A DNA stretch of 64,000 bases from Streptomyces sp. TN58 (lineage in GTDB: Bacteria > Actinomycetota > Actinomycetes > Streptomycetales > Streptomycetaceae): positions 5,804,001-5,868,000 of the forward strand of contig NZ_CP018870.1 of the NCBI RefSeq assembly GCF_001941845.1, read 5' to 3'. The first letter of the stretch is position 1. Every line of letters begins with the position of its first letter. Of the stretch, positions 7,603 to 17,788 are shown piece by piece. A model generated the notes under the pieces. It worked only from the letters and a program-made list of their open reading frames with translations, did not search any database and had not been told where the DNA came from. Both the position numbers and the translations under genes were made by a program.

Positions 7603-9372
7603 TCAGAACTCCGGTCCTTCGTGCGGGGAGGAGCCGAGGAGGACGGGCTCCGCGGCTTCCAGGGTCGCGTCGAGTTCCTGCAGCACCACCCCGTGCGCGC
7701 GGTCGTAGACGGTGATCCGCAGCTGGTGCCGCCCCGGGGTGTACGCGGTGAACGTGAAGGCCGCGGCCTGCCCTCCGGGGGCCTGTACGCGGTAGTCCGC
7801 GCACGGCGGTACGAGGGTCGAGCCGGCTCCGCGCGGTGACGCCACCAGCACCAGCTCGGCGGGGGCCCGGGTGTCCCCCGGGGACCGGTGCCAGGGGTGG
7901 CCCGCGGGAACGTCGAGGGTGAACTCCAGCCGGACGGACCTGCCCACGTGCGCGGGCGCGTCGATCAGGGTCAGCCGGGGGGTGCAGGCCGGCAGCCGGA
8001 GCCGGTGGGCGGGCATCGCGGCCGTGGGGCCCGCCTCCGCCTCCGCCCCTCCGGACGGCGCGGCCGACACGGCGGCAGGCCGGGGCTGCGCCTGCGCACC
8101 GGGCTCCCGTGCGGGGGTGGCGCGCAGCAGGGCCAGACAGTGCCAGCTCGCCGTCAGCAGCACCCGTACCGTCCCGTACGCCGCGCCGAACACCGCCCCC
8201 GACAGGAGGGCCGTCAGCGGGTCCGGGGCGGAGGGGCGGCTGACCAGGTGCCAGCCGAAGAGAGTGACCAGGGTGACCAGCACACCCGTCAGGAAGGCGG
8301 CCATGGCCCGGCTGGTGGCGGTGGTGAACAGGTGCACCAGCCGTTCCCGAAGGGACTCCCAGAAGGACGGCGGCGGCCGGTTCGCGACGGCCCAGTGCCC
8401 GCCGGGCACGGGTTCGTGCTGCCCGGCGAGCCGGCGCAGCGAGACCACGGCCGGAGCGGCGGAGGTACGGGCGCCGGGGTACGGGGAGAGCAGGACCTCC
8501 AGCAGGAGGGTGAGCTCCGCCTCCCCGGGGATCCTGGGAGGGCGGGCGTCGTGCACCTTGCGGATCCAGCGGAACCTCCGCAGCGGCCCGTACAGCAGGC
8601 TGCGGCTGCCCATCAGGATCTCGTAGAGGACCATCCCGAGGGCCCAAAGGTCACCGGAGCGGGTCGGGAACGGAGGCCGGTCGGCCGTCCGCCGGGCCAG
8701 TTCGGGCGCGGTGTAGCGGGAGTCGGGCCGCCAGGGGCGGATCCAGGGCCCCTGCCCGTCGTGCGGTGAGGGCGCCGTTCCGTAGCCGGCGAGGGCCAGG
8801 GTGCGGTCGTCGCGGAAGAACACGTTGCGGGGGTCGAAGCGGCCGTGCGCGATGCCCGCGTCGTGCAGCTCCTGGAGGGCGGTCGCCATCTCCACCCCGA
8901 GGTAGGCGGCGCCCGCGCCGCCGAGCTTGCCCTGCTCCTTGAGTAATCGGCTCAGGGAGATCGGCTGGACGGGGTCCATGACGACCCAGACGGACCCGCC
9001 GTGCTCGAACGCGTCGTGCACGGCCAGGAGGTGGGGCGTACGCGGTGACGCGACCCGCCGGATCTGGCGCAGCAGATCACCCGGTACCGCGACCCGGTCC
9101 TTGCCCGTGTCCGCGCCGGCCGCGCCCTTCGCGTACGTGGTCCGGCCCTTGGCGGCCGGTAGTCGGGGCGCGGCCCCCGCCGGCCGCTCCTGCAACGCAT
9201 CCAGCATCGACCCGGGCCGCGACGGCTGCGTCAGCGGCAGCAGCTGCTGGATGAACACCTCGGCCCTCTCTTTCTGGTCGAAGGCGGACCAGAAGACGGC
9301 TCCCTCGTGCTCCTCCCAGGCCTGGTCCAGCCAGTACCGCTGCCGGAGCACGCCCGGGTTCTCGGCCTCCAT
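7603..9372 (-). CDS. Membrane-anchored protein pseudokinase
   Basis: The 589-residue product has a kinase fold at about residues 10-320, two hydrophobic helices (about 355-377 and 385-416) and a C-terminal beta-rich domain (about 460-580). The fold is recognisable from the hinge (VWVVMDPVQPISLSRLL), GIAHGRFDPRNVFF (176-186), RYTAPEL and SGDLWALGMVLYEIL. The catalytic residues are degenerate: no glycine-rich loop, Gln in place of the beta-3 lysine (VFIQQLLP), HGR instead of HRD, and AGYG instead of DFG. It therefore probably does not phosphorylate and acts as a scaffold or sensor. The ATG at 9372 follows GGAGGGGG at a good distance; the longer open frame to 10176 runs through treY. It heads the operon with the CHAT protease. 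Confidence 0.8.
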   Translation of the reverse strand: MEAENPGVLRQRYWLDQAWEEHEGAVFWSAFDQKERAEVFIQQLLPLTQPSRPGSMLDALQERPAGAAPRLPAAKGRTTYAKGAAGADTGKDRVAVPGDLLRQIRRVASPRTPHLLAVHDAFEHGGSVWVVMDPVQPISLSRLLKEQGKLGGAGAAYLGVEMATALQELHDAGIAHGRFDPRNVFFRDDRTLALAGYGTAPSPHDGQGPWIRPWRPDSRYTAPELARRTADRPPFPTRSGDLWALGMVLYEILMGSRSLLYGPLRRFRWIRKVHDARPPRIPGEAELTLLLEVLLSPYPGARTSAAPAVVSLRRLAGQHEPVPGGHWAVANRPPPSFWESLRERLVHLFTTATSRAMAAFLTGVLVTLVTLFGWHLVSRPSAPDPLTALLSGAVFGAAYGTVRVLLTASWHCLALLRATPAREPGAQAQPRPAAVSAAPSGGAEAEAGPTAAMPAHRLRLPACTPRLTLIDAPAHVGRSVRLEFTLDVPAGHPWHRSPGDTRAPAELVLVASPRGAGSTLVPPCADYRVQAPGGQAAAFTFTAYTPGRHQLRITVYDRAHGVVLQELDATLEAAEPVLLGSSPHEGPEF

Positions 9373-9458
9373 GCGCTCGCCCCCTCCACCCGGGCGCGCG
9401 GACCGTGCGGCTCGGGTGCGAAACAGCCTAGTGCTGCGACCGGCCCCGGCGCAGGCGA

Positions 9459-11750
9459 TCAGCGGCGCAGCCACACCCCCGCCGGGCGGCCGTCCAGCAG
9501 CGCCGACACCGTCACCGAACCGCTGTGCCGTACCGGGGATTTCGAGCCGGAGGGGGAGGGGAGGACCGGGGTCCACCCGCCGGGCGGCAGGTCCAGCCGG
9601 GTGCCGCGCCAGCCGCCCGCCGCCGCCAGCCGGTGGGACAGCCGGGTGGCCGCCACCAGCAGCCCCGGGCCCCGGGTGAAGGCCACCAGGTGATCCGCCG
9701 CCGGGCCCCGGGCCGATGCCGGGGCGTAGCCGCGGAACAGTTCCGGCCGGTCCCGGCGCAGCCGCAGCAGCGCCGCCGTGAGGGCCAGCTTCTCCTCGGC
9801 CGGGCCCTGCGGGGCGGCCCCCGCGTCCAGCCGTGCCAGCGCCTCCCGCGGGAAGTGCGCCGGCCGCCGGTTGTCCGGGTCGACCAGCGCCCGGTACTCG
9901 GTCTCCGCGCCCTGGTAGACCTCCGGGACGCCCGGCATCGCCAGGTGCAGCAGCGCCATGCCGAGCAGATTGGCGCGCGCCGCCTCGGCGAGGTCCGCCG
10001 GGACGTCCAGCGGCGCCGGGGCATGGCCGGGGACGCCGGCCTCGTACTCCTCGTCCGGGTCGGTCCAGCTCGTGCGCAGGGCGGCCTCGCGGGCCGCCTT
10101 GAGCAGTGCGTCCGCCAGCCGCGGCACCGCCTCCGGGGCCGGGCCGAGTCCGAGCGCCGTCTGCCGGGCCACCCACGCCAGGTGGGGATCACGGACGTCC
10201 TCCCCGCCGGCCGGGCCGTCAGGTGCCGTCATCAGCTCCGGCGCCTGGGACAGCGCCGAGATCCGGGCCCGCACGTCCGCGCTGCGCTTGGTGTCGTGCG
10301 TGGACAGCACCGTGCCGGTGCCGGGCCAGTCCCGCGCCAGCGCGGCGCAGTACGCGTGGAACTCCTCGGGCGCCACCGCCGGACGCCCCGGCTCCCCGCC
10401 CACCTCGGTGGCCGACAGCAGCGGCGCGTACCGGTAGAAGGCACGGTCCTCAAGGGACTTGGCGCGCAGGGCGGCCGACGTCTGGGCGAAGCGCGCGGCG
10501 AAGGCAGGGTCCCGCAGCAGCAGCTCCCGTACGCCGGCCACCGCGGCCGGGCCGGCCAGCTCGGACGCCCGCTCCAGCGCCTGCGGCGGCAGCTCCGGCT
10601 CGCCCGGATAGGGCCGGTAGACGGGGAAGGCGATCAGCAACTCCCGTACGGCAGCCGCCAGCTCTTCACCGGCCCGCCGCTCCAGCGCCCCCAGCTCGGC
10701 GGCCAGGTCCCCGGTCAGCACCTCCCGCGCACAGGCCCGGGCCGTCTCCGGCCACGGCGGCATCCCGGTGAACCGCCCGAACCGGTCGGCCAGTTCGGCG
10801 GCGCCCGCCGGATCCGTGAACACCCCGTCGACCCGGTGCAGGGCGTCGTACCCGGTGGTCCCCGCCACCGGCCACCCGGCCGGCAGCCGCTCGTGGCGGG
10901 CCAGGATCTTCTCCACCACCACCCAGCAGCCGTCGCCCGCCGCGGCCCGCAGCCGGCCCAGGTACTCCTCCGGGTCGGCCAGGCCGTCCACGTGGTCGAT
11001 CCGCAGACCCTGCGCGACCCCGTCACGGACCAGCTCCAGCACCTTCGCATGGGTGGCCGTGAACACCTCCGGATCCTCCACCCGGACCCCGATCAGCTCC
11101 GAAATGGTGAAGAAGCGCCGGTAGTTGAGCGCACCGGGGGTCTCCCGCCACCACACGGGCCGGTACCACTGCGCGGCGAGCAGCTCCGGCAGCGGCAGGC
11201 CCGCGGTGCCCTCCCGCAGCGGGAACTCCTGCTCCCCGTGGCGCAGCACCTCCCCGTCGACCCGCAGGTCGCACGAGTCCACCGGGCCGGGGAGCAGCGG
11301 GAGCGCCACCCGGCCGCCGCCCGCCTCCCAGTCGATGTCGAACCAGCGCGCGTACGGCGAGCCGGGCCCGTCCCGCAGCACCTCCCACAGCGGCCGGTTC
11401 AGCCGCAGCGGCGTCGGCACCGCCATGTGGTTGGGCACGATGTCGAGGACCAGCCCGAGGCCGTGCGCCCGGGCGGCCCCGGCCAGGGCCCGCAGGCCGG
11501 CCTCGCCGCCCAGCTCGGCCCGTACCCGGGAGTGGTCGGTGACGTCGTACCCGTGGGCCGATCCGGGCGCCGCCTCCAGGACGGGGGAGAGGTGCAGGTG
11601 CGACACGCCGAGCGAGGCGAGGTACGGCACGGCCGCCTCGGCCGCCGCGAAGGGGAATTCCGGGCACAGTTGGAGGCGGTAGGTCGACGCCGGGGTGACA
11701 GGACTCGGAACGTCGGATTCCGATGCTGGGGTCGGGCGCGGCTGGCTCAT
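9459..11750 (-). CDS. treY: Maltooligosyl trehalose synthase
   Basis: The 763-residue GH13 enzyme turns the reducing-end maltose of a maltodextrin into trehalose by intramolecular transglucosylation; TreZ then cuts trehalose off. The GH13 motifs are in order: GYDVTDHSRV, DIVPNHMAV, GLRIDHVDGLADP (catalytic Asp), VVEKIL (acid/base Glu) and STHDTKRSADVRARI. The start at 11750 (MSQPRP) was chosen over 15 extra codons because it precedes the first domain strand (TYRLQL). The pseudokinase operon follows on the same strand after 86 nt, and the divergent MFS gene begins 83 nt upstream. Confidence 0.93.
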   Translation of the reverse strand: MSQPRPTPASESDVPSPVTPASTYRLQLCPEFPFAAAEAAVPYLASLGVSHLHLSPVLEAAPGSAHGYDVTDHSRVRAELGGEAGLRALAGAARAHGLGLVLDIVPNHMAVPTPLRLNRPLWEVLRDGPGSPYARWFDIDWEAGGGRVALPLLPGPVDSCDLRVDGEVLRHGEQEFPLREGTAGLPLPELLAAQWYRPVWWRETPGALNYRRFFTISELIGVRVEDPEVFTATHAKVLELVRDGVAQGLRIDHVDGLADPEEYLGRLRAAAGDGCWVVVEKILARHERLPAGWPVAGTTGYDALHRVDGVFTDPAGAAELADRFGRFTGMPPWPETARACAREVLTGDLAAELGALERRAGEELAAAVRELLIAFPVYRPYPGEPELPPQALERASELAGPAAVAGVRELLLRDPAFAARFAQTSAALRAKSLEDRAFYRYAPLLSATEVGGEPGRPAVAPEEFHAYCAALARDWPGTGTVLSTHDTKRSADVRARISALSQAPELMTAPDGPAGGEDVRDPHLAWVARQTALGLGPAPEAVPRLADALLKAAREAALRTSWTDPDEEYEAGVPGHAPAPLDVPADLAEAARANLLGMALLHLAMPGVPEVYQGAETEYRALVDPDNRRPAHFPREALARLDAGAAPQGPAEEKLALTAALLRLRRDRPELFRGYAPASARGPAADHLVAFTRGPGLLVAATRLSHRLAAAGGWRGTRLDLPPGGWTPVLPSPSGSKSPVRHSGSVTVSALLDGRPAGVWLRR

Positions 11751-11832
11751 GAGAACGTACGTACCCAGCCTGCCGGATTCCGTGCCATGACCCAATGCAT
11801 CCGAGTGACTGCGCCGCGTTAGTGTCGATCAA

Positions 11833-13142
11833 GTGCTTGGAACCGTCACCACCTACCGAAGAGTCATCGCCCTGACCGGGCCGCTGCTCCCGCTCGTCTC
11901 CTTCCTCGCCCGGCTGCCCGTCGCGATGTCCCAGTTCGGAAGCTTCCTCCTGGTCGCGCAGACCAGCGGCTCCCTGGCCACCGCCGGCATAGTCGGAGGG
12001 GCCCTCTCCCTCGGCCAGGTCCTCTTCGGGCCCGTCCTGGGCCGGCTCGCCGACCGGCACGGCCAGCGGCCCGTCGTCCTGGCCGCCGCAGCGGTCAACG
12101 CCGTGGCCACCGCCGCCCTGGTCGCCGGTGCGCTCACGCACCTCGCGACGCCGCCGCTCGCCGCGGTCGGCGCCCTCACCGGCGCCTCCGTACCGCTGAT
12201 CGGGCCGCTGGCTCGGACCCGATCCGTCGTCCTGGCCCGCCGTGCCAAGGCCGACGAGGGTGTCGTGGGTGCCGTACACGCCCTCGAAGGCACCCTGGAC
12301 GAGGTCTCCTTCGTCTTCGGCCCCGCCCTGGTCGGGCTGGCCGCGCTGGTCGCGCACCCGGCCTTCGCCCTCGCCGGCGCGGCCGGTCTCGTCGCCGTCT
12401 TCGGCGGCGCCTTCGCCCTGCACCCGACCGCCTCCGCCACCCCCGGGGTCCCGGCCCGGGCGCGGCGGGCCGGCAGCCGGGTGCGGCCGCCCGCCGTGGT
12501 CTACGCCGTCCGGGGCTCCCTCGCCCTCCAGGGGGTGATGTTCGGCGCCTGCCAGGCCGGCATCACCGCGCTGACCATCCGCCTCGGCGTCCCGGACCAG
12601 GCCGCCGTCGTCTACTCCGCGATGGGGGTCGTCAGCGCCGCCGTCGGCCTCGCGCTCGGCGCGCTGCCCGCCCGGTACGGCCTGCGGCTGCGCTGGCGGG
12701 TGGCGACCGGCGCCGCCCTCGTACTCTCGGCGCCCCTGCTGGTCACCGACGGCCTGTGGCCGCTGTACGCGGTCGTCACCGTGCTCGGCGCCGCCTACGC
12801 ACCCCACCTGATCACCGCGTTCGCGCTGACCGAGCGGGTCGTGGAACCGGCCCGGCTCGCCACCGCCATGGCCTTCGCCGCCAGCAGCCTGGTGGCCGGT
12901 CAGGCCGTCGCGCTCGTGGTCTGCGGGCGCCTCGCCGAGCGGTACGGTCCCGGCGGCGCCTTCGCCGTGGCCGTGGGGGCGGCAGCGCTCTGCCTGACTC
13001 TCGCCCTGGTCACCCGGGTGCCGGCCGCGGGCCCGGCTGCCACGGGTACGCCCGCCGGGCCGGAGCCGGGCGCTGCGGAGGACCCCGCCGCCGGGCCGGG
13101 CCCCGCCGCCGGGCCGGGCCGGCCGCCGACCCAGGGCCCCGC

Positions 13143-13158
<16 letters not shown>
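11833..13158 (+). CDS. MFS transporter
   Basis: The 441-residue protein has about twelve hydrophobic helices. The loop after helix 2 reads GRLADRHGQRPVVLA, the MFS motif A signature (GxLaDrxGxrp). It is probably an efflux permease; the substrate is unknown. The last 50 residues are a low-complexity Pro/Gly/Ala tail. Translation starts at GTG 11833. It is divergent from treY and its 3' end overlaps the convergent glgX by 16 nt. Confidence 0.88.
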
Positions 13159-15257
<2,099 letters not shown>

Positions 15258-15542
15258 AGACAACGACTCTTCCCTCGGTGTCGAAGACGTCCCGGATGAT
15301 CCGGCTTGGACCGCGTCACTGCCAGATCTTCCCCGAAAGAGGGGCCGCAAGCGCGGACTTGGGAGTGCTCCTACCGGGTGACCCGCAGACCCGACAGTCA
15401 GGTCAGCGGACTGTCCGCGCATCGGATAATGGGTCGATGCACGATCCGTGTGCGGGCCATCGGGCTGCACCGGGCCGCGCGCGCGGGATACCCTTCCGTG
15501 ATCACTGGAGACGGGCGTCCAGACGCAGAAGGCGGTGCACGG

Positions 15543-16820
15543 GTGAGCTCGGGAGGTCTGGAGCTGCCCCCTGGTGACAGCAGTCACGAGGGTGGTCCGG
15601 CGGACGCCCCAGGTGGTGTCCCCGGCGGGGCGCCGACGGGGCTCCCGGCAGGGGCGGTCTCCCTGGCGGGCGGGCCCGCGGACGCGGCAGGCGCGGGGGC
15701 CGGCGCCGAACTGGACTGGGGCGCGGACGCCTGGAGCGAGGTCCGTACGCGGGCGCAGCGCGCGGGCCGGGCGTACATCTGGCTCAACCTGATCGAACAG
15801 CGGCTGCGGTCGGTGGTCGGCGCGGTGCTGCGGCCGATCTACGAACCGGTGCACGGCGGGGACGACTGGGTCGTCGCGGCCGCCGGCCCCGCCGGGCAGG
15901 AGTGGGTGCAGCGGGCCGTCGCCGTACGCGAGGTCAGCCGGCGCAAGGGCTACCTCCTCGACTCCGCCGACGACAACGTGCTGAGCTTCCTGACCCTGCC
16001 GCAGCTGCGGGAGCTGATGGTCCAGCACTGGCCCTGCTTCGAGCCGTACTTCGACGACCGGCGCGAGATCGAGCTGGCCCTGGACGAGCTGGAGGTCACC
16101 CGCAACGTCGTCTCCCGCAACCGGGCCCTGTCGCGGCCCGTGCTGGAGCAGGCGGAGCGGGCCTCGGCGCGGCTGCTGGAGGTACTGGGCGGCGGCTCGG
16201 GCAGCCCCGCCGCCGACCGGCTGCCGATCGACGCCGTCGAGGACCTGGTGGGCGACCGGTACGCGGACGTCGTCTCCGTCCACCCCGACCGGGTGCGGCT
16301 CCAGCGGAACCTGCCCGCGGAGGACCTCTTCGGGGGTGCGCGACGGCTCGACGCCATCGGGATAGGGCTCAACCTGCTGGTGCAGAACTTCTCGGGGCGA
16401 AGACTCGTCCGGCTCACGGAGGCGGGCTGCCGGGTGCGGCTGCTGTTCCTGAACCCGGCGAGCAGCGCGGTCAAACGGCGCGAGCGGGAGCTGGGACTGC
16501 GCAAGGGGGAGCTGAGCCGCTCCGTGGAGATGAACATCCTGCACGTACGGCGGGTGCGGGCGGGACTGAAGGACCCCTCGCGCTTCGAGATCCACGTCTT
16601 CGACGAGACGCCGCGCTTCACCGCCTACCTGGTCGAGGGGCAGGCGTCGGGCATCGCGGTGGTCCAGTCGTACCTGCGCCGGGCGCGCGGCATGGAGTCA
16701 CCGGTGCTGGTGCTGCGGGGCGGCGGCCGGGGGGTGCCCAAGGACGCGGACCACGGACTGTTCGCGACGTACCGGGAGGAGTTCGAGTCGATGTGGGAGG
16801 ACTCACGCCCGGTGTCGTGA
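15543..16820 (+). CDS. SAV2148-type HEPN domain protein
   Basis: The 425-residue protein matches a conserved streptomycete family known as SAV2148-like HEPN proteins. After a ~50-residue Gly/Ala/Pro-rich leader, helices with LNLIEQRLRSVVGAVL and ELEVTRNVVSRNRALS form the HEPN bundle; the second has RN-x3-R where active HEPN ribonucleases have R-x4-6-H. The C-terminal half (from about residue 260) contains LFGGARRLDAIGIGLNLL and CRVRLLFLNPAS, which look like a phospholipase-D-like or related alpha/beta fold. The GTG at 15543 (VSSGGLELPP) was chosen by similarity to family starts; the frame is open back to 15306. RNA cleavage or binding is possible but unproven. Confidence 0.75.
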   Translation: MSSGGLELPPGDSSHEGGPADAPGGVPGGAPTGLPAGAVSLAGGPADAAGAGAGAELDWGADAWSEVRTRAQRAGRAYIWLNLIEQRLRSVVGAVLRPIYEPVHGGDDWVVAAAGPAGQEWVQRAVAVREVSRRKGYLLDSADDNVLSFLTLPQLRELMVQHWPCFEPYFDDRREIELALDELEVTRNVVSRNRALSRPVLEQAERASARLLEVLGGGSGSPAADRLPIDAVEDLVGDRYADVVSVHPDRVRLQRNLPAEDLFGGARRLDAIGIGLNLLVQNFSGRRLVRLTEAGCRVRLLFLNPASSAVKRRERELGLRKGELSRSVEMNILHVRRVRAGLKDPSRFEIHVFDETPRFTAYLVEGQASGIAVVQSYLRRARGMESPVLVLRGGGRGVPKDADHGLFATYREEFESMWEDSRPVS

Positions 16821-16920
16821 CCCCCGCGGCCGCTGCCGGAGGGCCCCGTAGCCGGGCTTGTCAGTGGCCCGTGGCAGGCTGAAACCCGTTGACCGGAGAC
16901 GTACGGGGGAGGGACACGGG

Positions 16921-17064
16921 GTGGAGGACCAACACGGTGCGGGGGGCCGGCACGGCCGGGTGCTGATCGGATTCGACCTGGAGACGACCGGCACGGAGCC
17001 GGCGGCCGCGGGGGGCCGCCCGGCCCACCCGGCGGTACACGCCGGAACGAGGGCCGCGCGATGA
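16921..17064 (+). CDS. 47-aa truncated DnaQ-like mini-ORF
   Basis: This short frame starts with GTG behind a strong GGGGGAGGG ribosome site and encodes VLIGFDLETTGTEP at residues 14-27, the first exonuclease motif of the DnaQ fold, then runs into unrelated Ala/Gly-rich residues and stops. The stop overlaps the ATG of the full exonuclease gene as ATGA, so it may drive coupled translation. It looks like the remnant of a tandem or replaced 5' end, since the next gene opens with its own LMAFDLETTGTD. It cannot be an active nuclease. Confidence 0.5.
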   Translation: MEDQHGAGGRHGRVLIGFDLETTGTEPAAAGGRPAHPAVHAGTRAAR

Positions 17065-17774
17065 GCTGGATCAGCGGGCCGTTGATGGCCTTCGACCTGG
17101 AGACCACGGGCACCGACGTCGAGACCGACCGCATCGTGACGGCGGCGGTCGTGCGCCTGGATCCGGAAGGAGCCGTCTCGGCGGAACGGACCTGGCTGCT
17201 GAATCCCGGCGTGGCCATACCCGAGCAGGCGTCGGCGATCCACGGCATCTCGACGGAACACGCCCGCGAGCACGGGGTACCCGCCGCTTCAGCCGTCGAG
17301 GAGATCGCGCGGGCCGTCGCCGAGGGGCTGCGCTCCGGGACGCCCCTGGTGGTGATGAACGCACGCTACGACCTGTCGCTGCTGGACCGTGAGTGCCGGC
17401 GCTACGACGTCGCGTCGATCAGCGAGCGGCTGGGCGGCATGCCTGCGCCCGTCATCGATCCGCTGGTGATCGACAAGCACATCGACAAGTACCGCAAGGG
17501 CAAGCGGGCCCTGCACGCGCTGTGCGCCCACTACGGCGTGGTCCTCGACGACGCGCACGACGCGCGGGCCGACGCCGTGGCCGCCGCCCGTGTGGTGCGG
17601 CGCATAGGTGAGAAGCACCGGCCCGTCGGCCTGATGCCGCTAACGGACCTGCACGGCCTTCAGGTGCGCGCGGCGGCCCAACAGTCGGCCTCCCTCCAGG
17701 CCTATCTGAGGCGTACCGCGGATCCGTCGGCCGTGGTCGAGCCGGCCTGGCCGCTCATCCCCCGGATGCGCTGA
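17061..17774 (+). CDS. DnaQ-fold 3'-5' exonuclease
   Basis: The 237-residue protein is a DEDD exonuclease. Motif I is MAFDLETTGTD (catalytic Asp and Glu), motif II lies in MNARYDLSLLDRE (N-x3-D), and motif III is HDARADAVAAARV (H-x4-D). It is a stand-alone enzyme of the epsilon or RNase T type that trims 3' ends of DNA or RNA. The ATG at 17061 overlaps the stop of the upstream mini-ORF. It ends against the convergent S1-domain gene with a shared hairpin. Confidence 0.9.
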   Translation: MSWISGPLMAFDLETTGTDVETDRIVTAAVVRLDPEGAVSAERTWLLNPGVAIPEQASAIHGISTEHAREHGVPAASAVEEIARAVAEGLRSGTPLVVMNARYDLSLLDRECRRYDVASISERLGGMPAPVIDPLVIDKHIDKYRKGKRALHALCAHYGVVLDDAHDARADAVAAARVVRRIGEKHRPVGLMPLTDLHGLQVRAAAQQSASLQAYLRRTADPSAVVEPAWPLIPRMR

Positions 17775-17788
17775 CCGCGGCGGTCAGC
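17770..17788. terminator. Bidirectional hairpin over two stop codons
   Basis: GCTGACCG-cgg-CGGTCAGC is a perfect 8-bp inverted repeat. It contains the TGA of the exonuclease gene and the TGA of the convergent S1-domain gene, so it can end transcription from both sides. Confidence 0.55.

Noticed and set aside
5185..9372. Idea that the operon is an eukaryotic-type Ser/Thr kinase signalling unit
   Set aside because: The kinase lacks the catalytic Lys, HRD and DFG, so an active kinase cascade is not supported.
9373..10176. N-terminal extension of the pseudokinase frame
   Set aside because: It lies inside treY in another frame; the ATG at 9372 has a proper ribosome-binding site.
9525..11822. Plus-strand frame opposite treY
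   Set aside because: Treads the exact complement of a conserved GH13 gene and shows no domain.
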